A stretch of DNA of 64,000 bases from Bacteroidia bacterium (GTDB lineage Bacteria > Bacteroidota > Bacteroidia > J057 > JADKCL01): assembly GCA_020635905.1 (NCBI GenBank), contig JACJYV010000009.1, positions 186,001 to 250,000 on the forward strand, in the 5' to 3' direction. Under the pieces are notes generated by a model. The model was not told the DNA's origin and searched no databases. It saw only the letters and a program-made list of their open reading frames with translations. Position numbers and translations under genes: made by a program. Positions 1-8,669 of this stretch are shown here, piece after piece. Numbering within the stretch: position 1 is the first letter of the stretch; each line of letters begins with the position of its first letter.

Positions 1-426
1 ATTGGACGGGTTCCAGCCATTGAAACTTCCTTTTACCTGGACCTGGGAATATTGGTGTTCGGGATCAGCCAGGGTAAAGGTGTGATCGACCTTGTCGGGC
101 CAGCGGGAAAGCACGGTGTAGGGAGATTTCTGGTACCAGAAGGTAAAAACTGAAAGCAAAGCAGGCTGCCCTGTACGGGTCACAACCAGGGTCTCCTTGT
201 CCGCGGTAAGGGTGCATTTCAGCCCGTCAGGGCAACTGACCGAATCCAGACCCGAAGGGTCTGGGAAGAAATCCCGCATTTCCAGTACATTCTGGTCCTG
301 GTACTTCAATTGGATGGGTGACTTGAGGCCAAAAATGGCCGATTCAGCCGGAAACGATCCCTGACCTGGCTGGGATTGACAGGCCCACAACAGTAAAACG
401 GGTACAAAAAGCAGGAATTTCTTCAT
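1..426 (-). CDS. Alpha-amylase-like lipoprotein, N-terminal part (runs off the left edge)
   Basis: The frame starts at an ATG (complement of 424-426) and stays open to base 1, giving 142 visible residues. They begin with a lipoprotein signal peptide ending in LLLWAC (Cys16), so the protein should be lipid-anchored in the cell envelope. The last visible residues, around 130-141, read VKGSFNGWNPSN, which fits the Ig-like starch-binding (E-set/CBM48-type) domain found before the catalytic barrel of GH13 amylases in this phylum. The catalytic domain is outside the window, so the amylase assignment is an inference; another E-set-bearing glycosidase is possible. It diverges from the DUF2255 gene with 136 bp between the starts. 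Confidence 0.6.
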   Translation of the reverse strand, partial: MKKFLLFVPVLLLWACQSQPGQGSFPAESAIFGLKSPIQLKYQDQNVLEMRDFFPDPSGLDSVSCPDGLKCTLTADKETLVVTRTGQPALLSVFTFWYQKSPYTVLSRWPDKVDHTFTLADPEHQYSQVQVKGSFNGWNPSN

Positions 427-562
427 ACCTGAAAGTTAGAGGGATGGGAGGGAAGTGTCAAGCGAAATTTGGGAGATTCAAAGGCAGGAGGGTGATAATG
501 AGAGGCAATTCAGGATTTTTTAACCAGACAAATTGACCGTAACTTTCCCCAAAGACCCATAA

Positions 563-931
563 ATGAAAAAACAGGCAGCATTGCACTACATTCACACCCA
601 CAATCTCACCGGACTCAAAGCAGGAAAGGAGCGGGTTAATTTTCTGGAAATCTGGATGGTGGTGGTAGAAAATCGCATATTTGCCCGTTCCTGGGGTTTC
701 GCGGAGAAAAGTTGGTATAATACCTTTTTGCAGGATGAGCAGGGGCAATTGAAATGTGGGACAGAGGTGTACGATATCAAAGCCCGCATTCCTGCTGATC
801 TGGAAAGACTGACACCCGCCATCAACCAGGCCTATCTCGACAAGTATAATTCGGGTGAAAATGCCTTTTATGCCCGCGGAATCGTTGAGCCTCAGCACAT
901 TGAAAAGACCATGGAGTTTGTGCTTTTGTGA
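563..931 (+). CDS. DUF2255 family protein
   Basis: A 122-residue soluble protein with no signal peptide. The order 'EIWMVVVENRIFARSW...SWYNTF', followed by an acidic-hydrophobic strand and a C-terminal Y-x-R-x-I-V-x-P stretch, matches small DUF2255 proteins, which resemble flavin/split-barrel nitroreductase-like folds and have no known function. The ATG at 563 fits the start of the conserved region. It is a single gene with no partner close by (next gene over 300 bp away on the same strand). The family is recognised from memory of its motif pattern, not from a search. Confidence 0.6.
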   Translation: MKKQAALHYIHTHNLTGLKAGKERVNFLEIWMVVVENRIFARSWGFAEKSWYNTFLQDEQGQLKCGTEVYDIKARIPADLERLTPAINQAYLDKYNSGENAFYARGIVEPQHIEKTMEFVLL

Positions 932-1254
932 GGATTAATCAATCAATGAATTTTTATGGGAATTTGAAGGTTGACAATTCCCTGTGATCTGCCTGAATTT
1001 GTAACTGAAGAAAAGGAAACCATTCGGATTTACTTCGACATTTCCAGTTTTTACGGAAAGGGATTTTGATTAACCTCTTTCCTTCCTCCCTTCAATAATT
1101 TCCCTTTTATTGTCCCTTAATTTGGGATATTTGCTGCGCCTGCCTAATTTAGGTAGTTATGACCAGAAGCAGGGAAAATGCCCTGATTTCCGGGATATGC
1201 AGAAAGACTATGATTCAAAATCGCCACGTGTACCATAAATCAAAACCGATCGCA
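932..1254. other. Intergenic stretch without a recognisable gene
   Basis: No open frame with coding character was seen. The frame of the downstream coiled-coil gene is open from an ATG at 1159, but the first residues (basic and polar, no family resemblance) precede a clear signal peptide starting at 1255, so 1159-1254 is more likely leader than coding. A short CCTAA-T-TTAGG palindrome lies at about 1144-1154. No confident promoter is identified. Confidence 0.35.
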
Positions 1255-4200
1255 ATGATGCATCGAACCAAAAGCTTTTTATTCTTTTTGGCCATGTTTT
1301 GGGGGATTTCCGTTCAGGCTGCCAAACCCTTCGGGCTTTCGCCCACTCCCAATTTTCGGGCCATGACCACCGAGGAACTCAACCAGTACTGGCAGGACCG
1401 CATGGGAGTGGATAATTTCAAGGCCGTTCCCACCGCAGAGAGTGCCCTCGTGAGCATGATTGACGAGAAAAAATTGTACCTCTGGGAAGAGCAAATCCCC
1501 CTGCGGGTGCGTGAAAATGTGCTCATCGTGGGCGACGATCAGTTTGAATTCAAGCGGGGCGTGTATTCCCGCGACGGGGTGACCTTCACCTATTATTCTC
1601 CCGAAGATTCCGTCACCTTTGACCAGTTTGTCAAAGACTGGTTTCCCTCCCTCATGGTGCTGGGACTGGAAAAAAATCAAATTCAGGATTTGGGTTACAG
1701 CGCCACCAAAGACCTGCGCAGCGGCTGGAATTTCAATTCCGTAGCCAGCCAACTTGGCCTGGGAGGCCAGATTGGCGTGGATCCCCGTTACGAAAACCTC
1801 AATTTGCGGGACGCAATTCAGTCCCTGCTGGTGGCCTGGGTCAAGGCCAATCAGGAAGGCAGGGTCCTCACCCTGGAGGAAAATATGCTCAGAAGCCGTC
1901 CCAAAGGGATGATTTTCGCCTCCAACGACAAACTGACCCGCCTCAGCCTGGCCCTTTACAACCCTGCAGGGCTGGAAGTCATGGAAGAACCTGCCTTTGA
2001 TCTGCCCTGGATGGGCGGCGCAATGGGGGTTGGGGCCCTGTTCGGGATATTGATTGGCGGCATGATTGGCCGTCGCGGTCGTACGAAAGAGCCCAAAGCA
2101 CCCAAAGAGAAAAAGGAAAAGAAAACCAAAACCAAGGAAGTAAGTCTGCCCACGGAAACGCCCGAAGAGCCCGAAGCGGGACCCGAAAGGGCTCCCATCA
2201 AGATTCGCGCCATTGGAAACCGCGAAATCGCAGTGGAAAGTGAAGTTCCTGAGGATGAAGACAGAGAGGACGAGCGCCTCAGGGATGCAGAGGAAGACGA
2301 GGAAGAGGATGAATTGCTGGAAGACGATCACTTTGAACCCATTTTGCCCTATGCTGAACCCGATTTGCTCAGCCGCACCCGCCGCGAACTGGAAGTGGTG
2401 AAGGAACAACTGAAGGATGCCCGCGAACAACTGGAAAGCATGGAATCTGGCGATGAGGATTCAGGAGATGGGCGCGAAAAACTGGTCAGAGACCTGAATC
2501 AGGCGCGTTATCAGGTGGAGAATGTAACAGAAAAACTGCAGGGACGTGAAAAAGAACTTGCCAATACCCGCAACGAGATCAATCGCCTGAAATCTGATCT
2601 GGACCGGGCGCGCATGGAAATGGAGGGCATGAGCCGGGAAATGGAATCCCTCAAAAACCGCGAGCAGACCCCGCAGCGGGTGGACCCGGTCAAGGAACGG
2701 GCTGAATTGCTCGAAAAGCGCGAAGCGCTGGAGCAAATGCGCCGCCAGGCTGATAAACTGAAGCTCGATCTGAGCGAAGCCACCCGCGCAGGCGAAGCCC
2801 TGCAACAGGACCTGGAACAGGTCAAAGGCGACCTGCAGGCTGAAAAGCAAAAGTCTGATCACCTGCAATCAGAGCTGGAAAAAGCCCGTCAGGAAACCAG
2901 CGATCTGGCCAATAAATTCAAAGAAACCAGTTCACAAAAAGCCTCCTCTGAAGATGGATTGCAGAAACTTCAGGGTGAACTGGCTCAGGTGAAAGTGGAA
3001 TTGAGCACTGCCCTAAGCGACCTGCAACTCACCCGCGATTCCCTGACCAAAAGCCAAAAAGACCTGGAGAATGAAAAGGCAGCCCACAAAACCACTCAAC
3101 GGGATGCAGGACAGGTAGCCGCAGCCAAAGGAGAGGTGGAAAAGGAATTGACCCTGCTCAAAACCCAGCAGGTACAATCCCTGACTGAGCTGGACCGCCT
3201 GCAAACCCAGTTGGCTGCCCTCAAGGAGCAACTCACCCAGAAAACGGAACCTGGAATAGAAACCCTGGATTCATCTGAAGTAATTCAGCTCAAAACTGAA
3301 CTTACCACGGCCCAGGCTGCTCTCAATAAAGCTGAATCTCAGCTCGCCGAATCTCAGCGGGAACTCGAAAGCCTCAAAGCCACGGTAAATTCTGAAAAAG
3401 AATATTCTGGTAAAGTTTCGGGCGAAATAGAGGAATTGAATGCGCGCATGGTGGAGCAGAATAAGGCTCTGATTGTGGCCCAGGAATCACTGGATGCAGC
3501 CCTGGAAAAAGAAAAAGCCGCTTCCTCAAGCCTGGCAGGCGTTCAGGCCCAGGCCGACAAACTGAAAGCTCAGGTGGATGATTTGAACCAGAAAATCGCG
3601 ACCGCCACCAGCGAAATGGAAGCTGCCCGCACCCAGGCTGAAGCTGACCGCAAAAGTGCAGAATCAGCTGCCAAAGCGCTCGAAGAAGTGAAAATTGCCC
3701 TGGAAAACAGCCGGGAAGCCGCGAATAAATACAAGGCGTCCATGAAGATCTGGGAAAGCAATCTGAATCCCACCGCCCTGGTCGAAAATTTACAAAGCCA
3801 CTTCAAGGATTCTGAAAAAGCCCGGGAAAATCTGGCCAAAATCCAGCGCACCAGCGAAGAAGCACTGCAGGAAACCATGCGCAAAGCCCTGAGCAAGGAC
3901 GATCGCATCCTTCGGGCTGCCGAATTTCTGGATCAGTATTACGACTTTAAGGGAGAATTGGCAGAGAAATTCCGCGAAGGAACCCGCAAAAGCCGCGACC
4001 TTTCCACCTTCCTGAATCTCGTTTCACCCGAAGCCCGCGACGACTTCAGCAATCAGTTGGAGGACGCCGTGCGCCGCATCCAGGAAGGGGATTCCCCCAA
4101 AGACTTTATCCCGTTGGCCGCCTTGTTCAAGGTGCGCGACCAGGCCCTGGCCCTTATTGAGAAGATTGTGGGTCGTTCTGATGCTCTGGATAAATTCCTG

Positions 4201-4965
4201 GACGAATACGAGCGCGACAATGAGGAACCCAAATCTGTAACTGACGAGTGGATTGGCCACATCAGCCATGTCAAACGTGGGTTGGAGTTTTTGGGAGAAT
4301 TTGGGGACGGCAGCTTCAACGCCCGCAATTCCAATGCCCTCGAACATATCCTGGAAAATCTTTTCTTCCGTCGCCTGGCTACTGAATCTGCCAAGGAAAA
4401 TAACAGCCAGCAGGTGATGGATACCCTGATCAATTTCCGGGAAAAAATCACCAACGACGAACGTATGCAGGGAATTCAACTCTCCAATCGCTTTTTCGAT
4501 CGTCGTATTTTGCCCTTGCTGCAGGGAGCCACGGTCAAGGACATCAAAGTGGTGGCTACCACCACGGGGGTGGACAGTGGAGAAGCGGCCCAGTATCTGC
4601 GAAATTTCCACAGCCGTTACGGCGATCTGCTGGATAAAGTCCGCAAATTTACCCCGCCACCCACGGAGAAAAACCGCAGTTGGTTTTATGGCCGCCTGAT
4701 TGAGATGGCCTTCCACATGAACGACTTCCTGCAGATTTATACGGGTGCGCCCCACGACGAAAGCGCTCAGCTCAACTACAACATGATCCTTGAAAATCAG
4801 ACGGTTTACGATCTGGACGAATCATCCTACAAAGAGCTGCCCGATAGTGTGATGGATGTGCCCCGCGCGGTGCAAAATATCCGTTCCATGGCTCGCTGGA
4901 CCGCGGTTCGTGATCTGGACAACGTGTTGTTTGAAGGATACCATATTCAGCAGTCTATGCTTTAA
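1255..4965 (+). CDS. Large membrane-anchored coiled-coil protein of unknown function
   Basis: About 1236 residues. The start at 1255 is chosen because a signal peptide follows at once (MMHRTKSFLFFLAMFWGISVQA, about 22 residues); the frame is open from 1159. Residues 23-250 form a predicted exported domain of unknown type. A single membrane span (about 252-271, Gly/Ile rich) is followed by a very basic stretch (275-295, KEKKEKKTKTK-like) and then a strongly acidic linker (about 330-370), placing the remainder in the cytoplasm by the positive-inside rule. Residues about 373-840 are an almost unbroken coiled coil rich in E/K/Q/L heptads, and the last 390 residues are helical without coiled-coil pattern. 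No enzyme motif or known family was recognised. Its size and topology suggest a scaffold between envelope and cytoplasm; that role is inference. The arr gene follows 134 bp downstream. Confidence 0.75.
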   Translation: MMHRTKSFLFFLAMFWGISVQAAKPFGLSPTPNFRAMTTEELNQYWQDRMGVDNFKAVPTAESALVSMIDEKKLYLWEEQIPLRVRENVLIVGDDQFEFKRGVYSRDGVTFTYYSPEDSVTFDQFVKDWFPSLMVLGLEKNQIQDLGYSATKDLRSGWNFNSVASQLGLGGQIGVDPRYENLNLRDAIQSLLVAWVKANQEGRVLTLEENMLRSRPKGMIFASNDKLTRLSLALYNPAGLEVMEEPAFDLPWMGGAMGVGALFGILIGGMIGRRGRTKEPKAPKEKKEKKTKTKEVSLPTETPEEPEAGPERAPIKIRAIGNREIAVESEVPEDEDREDERLRDAEEDEEEDELLEDDHFEPILPYAEPDLLSRTRRELEVVKEQLKDAREQLESMESGDEDSGDGREKLVRDLNQARYQVENVTEKLQGREKELANTRNEINRLKSDLDRARMEMEGMSREMESLKNREQTPQRVDPVKERAELLEKREALEQMRRQADKLKLDLSEATRAGEALQQDLEQVKGDLQAEKQKSDHLQSELEKARQETSDLANKFKETSSQKASSEDGLQKLQGELAQVKVELSTALSDLQLTRDSLTKSQKDLENEKAAHKTTQRDAGQVAAAKGEVEKELTLLKTQQVQSLTELDRLQTQLAALKEQLTQKTEPGIETLDSSEVIQLKTELTTAQAALNKAESQLAESQRELESLKATVNSEKEYSGKVSGEIEELNARMVEQNKALIVAQESLDAALEKEKAASSSLAGVQAQADKLKAQVDDLNQKIATATSEMEAARTQAEADRKSAESAAKALEEVKIALENSREAANKYKASMKIWESNLNPTALVENLQSHFKDSEKARENLAKIQRTSEEALQETMRKALSKDDRILRAAEFLDQYYDFKGELAEKFREGTRKSRDLSTFLNLVSPEARDDFSNQLEDAVRRIQEGDSPKDFIPLAALFKVRDQALALIEKIVGRSDALDKFLDEYERDNEEPKSVTDEWIGHISHVKRGLEFLGEFGDGSFNARNSNALEHILENLFFRRLATESAKENNSQQVMDTLINFREKITNDERMQGIQLSNRFFDRRILPLLQGATVKDIKVVATTTGVDSGEAAQYLRNFHSRYGDLLDKVRKFTPPPTEKNRSWFYGRLIEMAFHMNDFLQIYTGAPHDESAQLNYNMILENQTVYDLDESSYKELPDSVMDVPRAVQNIRSMARWTAVRDLDNVLFEGYHIQQSML

Positions 4966-5099
4966 GGAGATTTCAGTTCTGGGATTGGAAAATTGGAATT
5001 TGGGTGAATGAGAATGCCAATGGGGGGTATTCTGTTACCCAATGAGCAATTTCCAAGTATAAAGGGCTAAAGGGGGTTAAAACAAAATTCAAATAAAGC

Positions 5100-5528
5100 A
5101 TGGAATATAAAGTGGAATTCAACGGGATTACCTTTTCCCAGACCTTTTTTCACGGCACCAGGGCGGAACTCAACAAGGGCGACCTGATCGAAGCCGGGTT
5201 CGTTTCCAATTACGGAAGCCGCCGCAAGTCACGCTATGTGTACTTTTCGGCCACCCTGGATGCAGCCATTTGGGGCGCAGAACTTGCTCAGGGCGAGGCC
5301 AAAGAGCGGATTTATCTGGTTGAACCCACAGGCCACATCGAGAACGATCCCAACCTGACCGACAAAAGATTTCCTGGAAATCCCTCCCGTTCCTACCGCA
5401 CTCAGGAGCCCCTGAAAGTCATTGGTGAGGTGGGTAGCTGGATCAGTCATCCCCCGGCTCAAGTGGAGGCCATGAAAAACCACCTTGAGCAATTGAGAAA
5501 GCAGGGAGTGGAGGCGATAGAAGAATAG
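5100..5528 (+). CDS. arr: NAD(+)--rifampin ADP-ribosyltransferase (Arr)
   Basis: A 142-residue cytoplasmic enzyme, the usual length of Arr. It would transfer ADP-ribose from NAD+ to the C23 hydroxyl of rifamycins and so inactivate them. Family signatures are present in order: FFHGTRAEL near residue 17, GFVSNYGSRRKSRYVYFSAT, LDAAIWGAELA, RIYLVEPTG, DPNLTDKRFPGNPSRSYR and PLKVIGEV. The His-Tyr-acid type ADP-ribosylation residues appear intact. It stands alone, without mobile-element genes beside it, so it looks like a resident chromosomal resistance gene and not part of a cassette. Whether it actually gives resistance depends on expression, which the sequence does not show. Confidence 0.93.
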   Translation: MEYKVEFNGITFSQTFFHGTRAELNKGDLIEAGFVSNYGSRRKSRYVYFSATLDAAIWGAELAQGEAKERIYLVEPTGHIENDPNLTDKRFPGNPSRSYRTQEPLKVIGEVGSWISHPPAQVEAMKNHLEQLRKQGVEAIEE

Positions 5529-5531
5529 CCC

Positions 5532-5560
5532 TAAAAAAATCCCGCCAAAGTTGGCGGGAT
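5532..5560 (-). terminator. Intrinsic terminator of the 45-residue ORF
   Basis: A stem of ATCCCGCCAA (5539-5548) against TTGGCGGGAT (5551-5560) is perfect. Read on the minus strand it is followed at once by a run of seven T (complement of 5533-5539). It lies 25 bp after the stop of the small minus-strand gene. The stem could also end arr transcription on the plus strand, but there it lacks a T tract. Confidence 0.8.
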
Positions 5561-5584
5561 CGTGTCGGGGGTTTTGGAAAAACT

Positions 5585-5722
5585 TTAAATAGAATTCTCT
5601 TCGTTTTCTATTTCAGGTACCTGAATGGGGCGTTTCTTGCCTCCTCCTGCCATAAACCAGATTAATCCAGCGGCAGCCAGGAAAGGAATCAGCAGGCAAA
5701 TACATCCACCAAACATGCTCAT
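5585..5722 (-). CDS. Small single-span membrane protein (45 residues)
   Basis: A short frame starting at the ATG complementary to 5720-5722 (a second Met is two codons later) and ending at a TAA at 5585-5587. The product begins with a hydrophobic segment of about 22 residues containing two cysteines (GCICLLIPFLAAAGLIWFM), then a short GGGKKRP basic turn and an acidic tail (EIENEENSI). This is a membrane anchor with a cytoplasmic tail by the positive-inside rule. A well-formed terminator directly after it supports real transcription. No family recognised. Confidence 0.6.
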   Translation of the reverse strand: MSMFGGCICLLIPFLAAAGLIWFMAGGGKKRPIQVPEIENEENSI

Positions 5723-5825
5723 ACCTTATGTTTTTAAATACAGGAAAATGACTGACTAAGTCCTAATTTAGCCGTTTTTCTCCATTTAATCAAGCAAAAT
5801 TACGGCAAAATCAACCTAACAAATG

Positions 5826-7130
5826 TTAGTGAAAATAGCTGCCCGGGACCGGGCTGTCTTGCATGAACATGAACCTGACCGTGCCGCCTTCCTGTCCTCC
5901 TTTGATCCAGCGTTGGCGATTGAGATAAAAGTCAAGGGTTTCCTCAAAACCCTCTTTTTCATCGGGTGAGGTGGCAGCCAGTTCAGCGGCAATTTCATCA
6001 GCGCTGCGCTCATCGGCCTCCGTGCGGGTAATATCCTGTGTATCAGGATCAAAACGGAGCCCGCCTCCATCCCAGGGGAAAGTGTAAACCTGGCTCATGA
6101 AGCCCATCACATCGGGCGAAAGCATGGTGTTTTCCAGCCAGCAATGGTTCAGACTGAACACGGTTTGGTCAGGTCGAACTTTCAACAGGGCAGGACTTTC
6201 ATTGAAATCAGCCGTGCTGCCTGCCACAACCAGGCTCTGGGGAGCGCTGGCCAGGTTTTCGTTCAGTTCGCGTACGGGAAGTCCAAGCAGAATGCTGAGG
6301 CCTTTCCCCAGAATCTCAGAACTGCGTCCGGGAGCATAAAAAATCTGCAAAGGTTGCCGCTGGGTGGCCTCCAGAAAGCGGGCCAATCGATCCAAAACCA
6401 TGCGAATCTGGCTCATTTGCCCATAAAGGGCTACATACCTTCCACCTGCCACATATTGTTCGGGATCGCTGAAATAATCCAGAATGGCGCCCCCGTACTG
6501 AATAAAATGCCAGTCGCGGATGTGGTTTTGGGGATTTTCCACCAGGTTTGATCTGAGCAACATTTCCGCCAGTTCGTCCACCTTTTCGCGGGCCACCTCC
6601 ATTTCCCGGCTCACGGGGCCGGGCGCATTGAGGACCTGTCTGGCCATGGTGATGAACTCCTCAGCCGTTTCGGGAAATCCGGTCAGGACCTTGCAAAATT
6701 CAAAACGCCAGTCCACCCAGAAATCTCCCGTGCCAGCAACTTTGGAAAGGACTTCCAGGGCATTTTCAAAGCGAAATGTTGCAGTATAACCCAGGGAAAG
6801 TTCGTAGGCAATGTTGGCATTTTCGGGTTGAAGCTTGTGGGCTCTTTCCAGGAAAGGAACGGCCAATGGAAAATGTCTGACCTCAATAAAATGGTATCCA
6901 AGCTTAAAAAAGGGCTCGAAATCCTCAAAATTGTCGATCGCATTCCTGAACAGGCCCGCTTCGTGGGTGCCGCCAAGCTTGTTGAGTGAGGCTGCAGCCA
7001 GCTCATAAAAGGGTAAGTAGGTGGAATCTGCGGCAAAACCGTTGGAAAGGGTGCGCAGGCACTCCTGATATTCACCTGCTTCAAAGTTTTTCAGGGCATT
7101 TTGATAGTTTTCCGCGCTGGAATTGGCCAT
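5826..7130 (-). CDS. TPR-repeat protein with unassigned C-terminal domain
   Basis: 434 residues, no signal peptide. The first about 190 residues are helical repeats of the tetratricopeptide kind (for example NALKNFEAGEYQECLRTLSNGF and PLAVPFLERAHKLQPENANIAYELSLGY), expected to bind other proteins. The C-terminal 230 residues include a mixed alpha/beta part (QIFYAPGRSSEILGKGLS, SLVVAGSTADF) and a very acidic stretch (about 365-390) and are not recognised. The start ATG (7128-7130) lies directly before the first repeat. The gene stands 57 bp upstream of the stop of the decarboxylase-like gene on the same strand and could be a separate unit. Function unknown. Confidence 0.65.
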   Translation of the reverse strand: MANSSAENYQNALKNFEAGEYQECLRTLSNGFAADSTYLPFYELAAASLNKLGGTHEAGLFRNAIDNFEDFEPFFKLGYHFIEVRHFPLAVPFLERAHKLQPENANIAYELSLGYTATFRFENALEVLSKVAGTGDFWVDWRFEFCKVLTGFPETAEEFITMARQVLNAPGPVSREMEVAREKVDELAEMLLRSNLVENPQNHIRDWHFIQYGGAILDYFSDPEQYVAGGRYVALYGQMSQIRMVLDRLARFLEATQRQPLQIFYAPGRSSEILGKGLSILLGLPVRELNENLASAPQSLVVAGSTADFNESPALLKVRPDQTVFSLNHCWLENTMLSPDVMGFMSQVYTFPWDGGGLRFDPDTQDITRTEADERSADEIAAELAATSPDEKEGFEETLDFYLNRQRWIKGGQEGGTVRFMFMQDSPVPGSYFH

Positions 7131-7187
7131 GGGAGGATTATTTGGATTTGTGGCAAGTTAAGCAATTAAGGAAAATTATTTTCCCGC

Positions 7188-7856
7188 TCAGAGCTCAAAT
7201 TTCCCGGCGGGAAAATGCATCTCAAAGGGTTCTACCCACATGCTGATCAGCTTTTTCGCCTGTTCCAGGCGGGGAAACCCTTCACCAGAACTGGTGAGTG
7301 AGTGAATGCGGGCCAGTTTGGCCCTGCCTTTGCCGCTTGGGCGCACGGTGGCTGCTTTGCCTTCCCATTCCTGGTACAAATGGATGGGCAGGAGAGAAGT
7401 GGTCATGGGGAAACGCAATCCCCCGTAAGAGGCATTTACCTTCAACAACTCCTTTCCTGCCACAGAAACCCCAATATGAATTGAATTCTCCTTTTCCACC
7501 CAGTCAAAATCAGCCAGATATTTGGGAATGCACCAATTTTCCCGCCCTCCCTGCAGACTTTGGGGAGAATCCACATAAATGCGGGCGATGCTCTGGTATT
7601 TTTTGCCCCTCACCCGAAATTTCCCGGGAATGAGCAGCAACTCTTTATAGGGGCCGACCGGGCTGCTTTGGTAATCAATCAGCATGAGATAGCCCAATCC
7701 TCCTTTGAATTCATGGGGCCAGGCCTGCCCAAATACTTTTTCCTGCTCAAACCAGCTTTTGGGAAACAAACCACTGATAATCAGGGCCCTCCCCGTCAGT
7801 TTCCAGGGTGGGGGAAAGGCAAATTTGGGAATTGTTTTAGCCGGATTTTCCACCAC
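7188..7856 (-). CDS. Acetoacetate-decarboxylase-like protein
   Basis: 222 residues, cytoplasmic. The pattern matches the acetoacetate decarboxylase superfamily: an N-terminal PPPWKLTGRALII strand, a middle GYLMLIDYQSSPVGPYKELLLIPG segment, and ENWCIPKYLADFDWV, where the lysine of IPK lies in the region that carries the Schiff-base lysine of true decarboxylases. Many members of this superfamily do not decarboxylate acetoacetate, so the reaction is not assigned. The start is a GTG (complement of 7854-7856; another GTG follows) only 4 bp after the TGA of the PIG-L gene, which indicates translational coupling in a two-gene operon. Confidence 0.75.
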   Translation of the reverse strand: MVENPAKTIPKFAFPPPWKLTGRALIISGLFPKSWFEQEKVFGQAWPHEFKGGLGYLMLIDYQSSPVGPYKELLLIPGKFRVRGKKYQSIARIYVDSPQSLQGGRENWCIPKYLADFDWVEKENSIHIGVSVAGKELLKVNASYGGLRFPMTTSLLPIHLYQEWEGKAATVRPSGKGRAKLARIHSLTSSGEGFPRLEQAKKLISMWVEPFEMHFPAGKFEL

Positions 7857-7860
7857 GGAT

Positions 7861-8580
7861 TCAGCGGGGTAAATTTTCAGTCAGAGAAGTGATGGGCGGT
7901 TTATAATCTTCGCCAAACAGCTCAAAATGAAGGGTTTCCCATGCCTTGTGCGCCACCCCTGTTTCCTCAATCACCTGACGGTAAGTGGGATAGCAATTGA
8001 GGCAGTCCACCAGTGCCTTTTCGTTGGCAGGGGTAAGGGTTAATACGCAGTCGATGAAGGCCTTGCGGCTGCGGTTGACCCGCACCATTCCGCCCTGGGT
8101 GGGAGTTTCTTCCAGATCAGGCAGGGTGAAAAAAGCCAGTCGCTGTAAATAGGTATGAATTTCCAGCAATTCAACATACAGCCGCTTCACCACCGCGTGG
8201 CAAACCAGGTGATCGTGGTGCCCGGAAATGCCATGCACAGGGTAGGTAACCACGATATTGGGCTGAATTTGCTCAATTTGCTCCCTGATGATCCACTCCA
8301 GCTCCCGCGGATCCATTTCACGCAGGCCTCCGTCTTCGAGGTCCAAAACAGTCAGGCCAGTCAGTTGGAGATAATCACGTACTGCTTCCAGTTCCTTCAG
8401 CCTGATCAGGCCCATTTCCTCCACGGTTTTATTGAGGGAAAAGCGCATTTTGGTTGCTCCACCCCGGGTCAGGGTGAGGAGAAACACTTCGTGTCCTTCC
8501 CTAAGCTGGGCATGCATGCCTGCGGCGGGTCCAAAGGACTCGTCGTCGGGGTGGGGAAATATGTAGAGAAATCTTGCCAT
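7861..8580 (-). CDS. PIG-L family deacetylase
   Basis: 239 residues, cytoplasmic, a normal length for the PIG-L/LmbE family of zinc-dependent N-acetyl-sugar deacetylases. The metal-binding motif FPHPDDES is at residues 8-15 (His10, Asp12/13), and the second His motif GISGHHDHLV comes after the long central part. Family members deacetylate GlcNAc-type substrates in GPI, mycothiol, bacillithiol or antibiotic pathways; the substrate here is unknown. It is the first gene of a pair with the acetoacetate-decarboxylase-like gene, separated by 4 bp, which hints that both act on one small-molecule pathway. Confidence 0.85.
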   Translation of the reverse strand: MARFLYIFPHPDDESFGPAAGMHAQLREGHEVFLLTLTRGGATKMRFSLNKTVEEMGLIRLKELEAVRDYLQLTGLTVLDLEDGGLREMDPRELEWIIREQIEQIQPNIVVTYPVHGISGHHDHLVCHAVVKRLYVELLEIHTYLQRLAFFTLPDLEETPTQGGMVRVNRSRKAFIDCVLTLTPANEKALVDCLNCYPTYRQVIEETGVAHKAWETLHFELFGEDYKPPITSLTENLPR

Positions 8581-8669
8581 TCAGGCTGGTATAAGAGTTT
8601 TGTGGTAGAAATTGTTTAGAGTTTCAGGCAAATTCTGTAAGAAAATTCCCCGAAAAGCCGCTCACCAAA

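Noticed and set aside
1279..2430. Long minus-strand frame (383 codons) opposite the coiled-coil gene
   Set aside because: It lies fully inside the plus-strand gene with clear protein features; His/Phe/Gly-rich content is typical of an antisense shadow.
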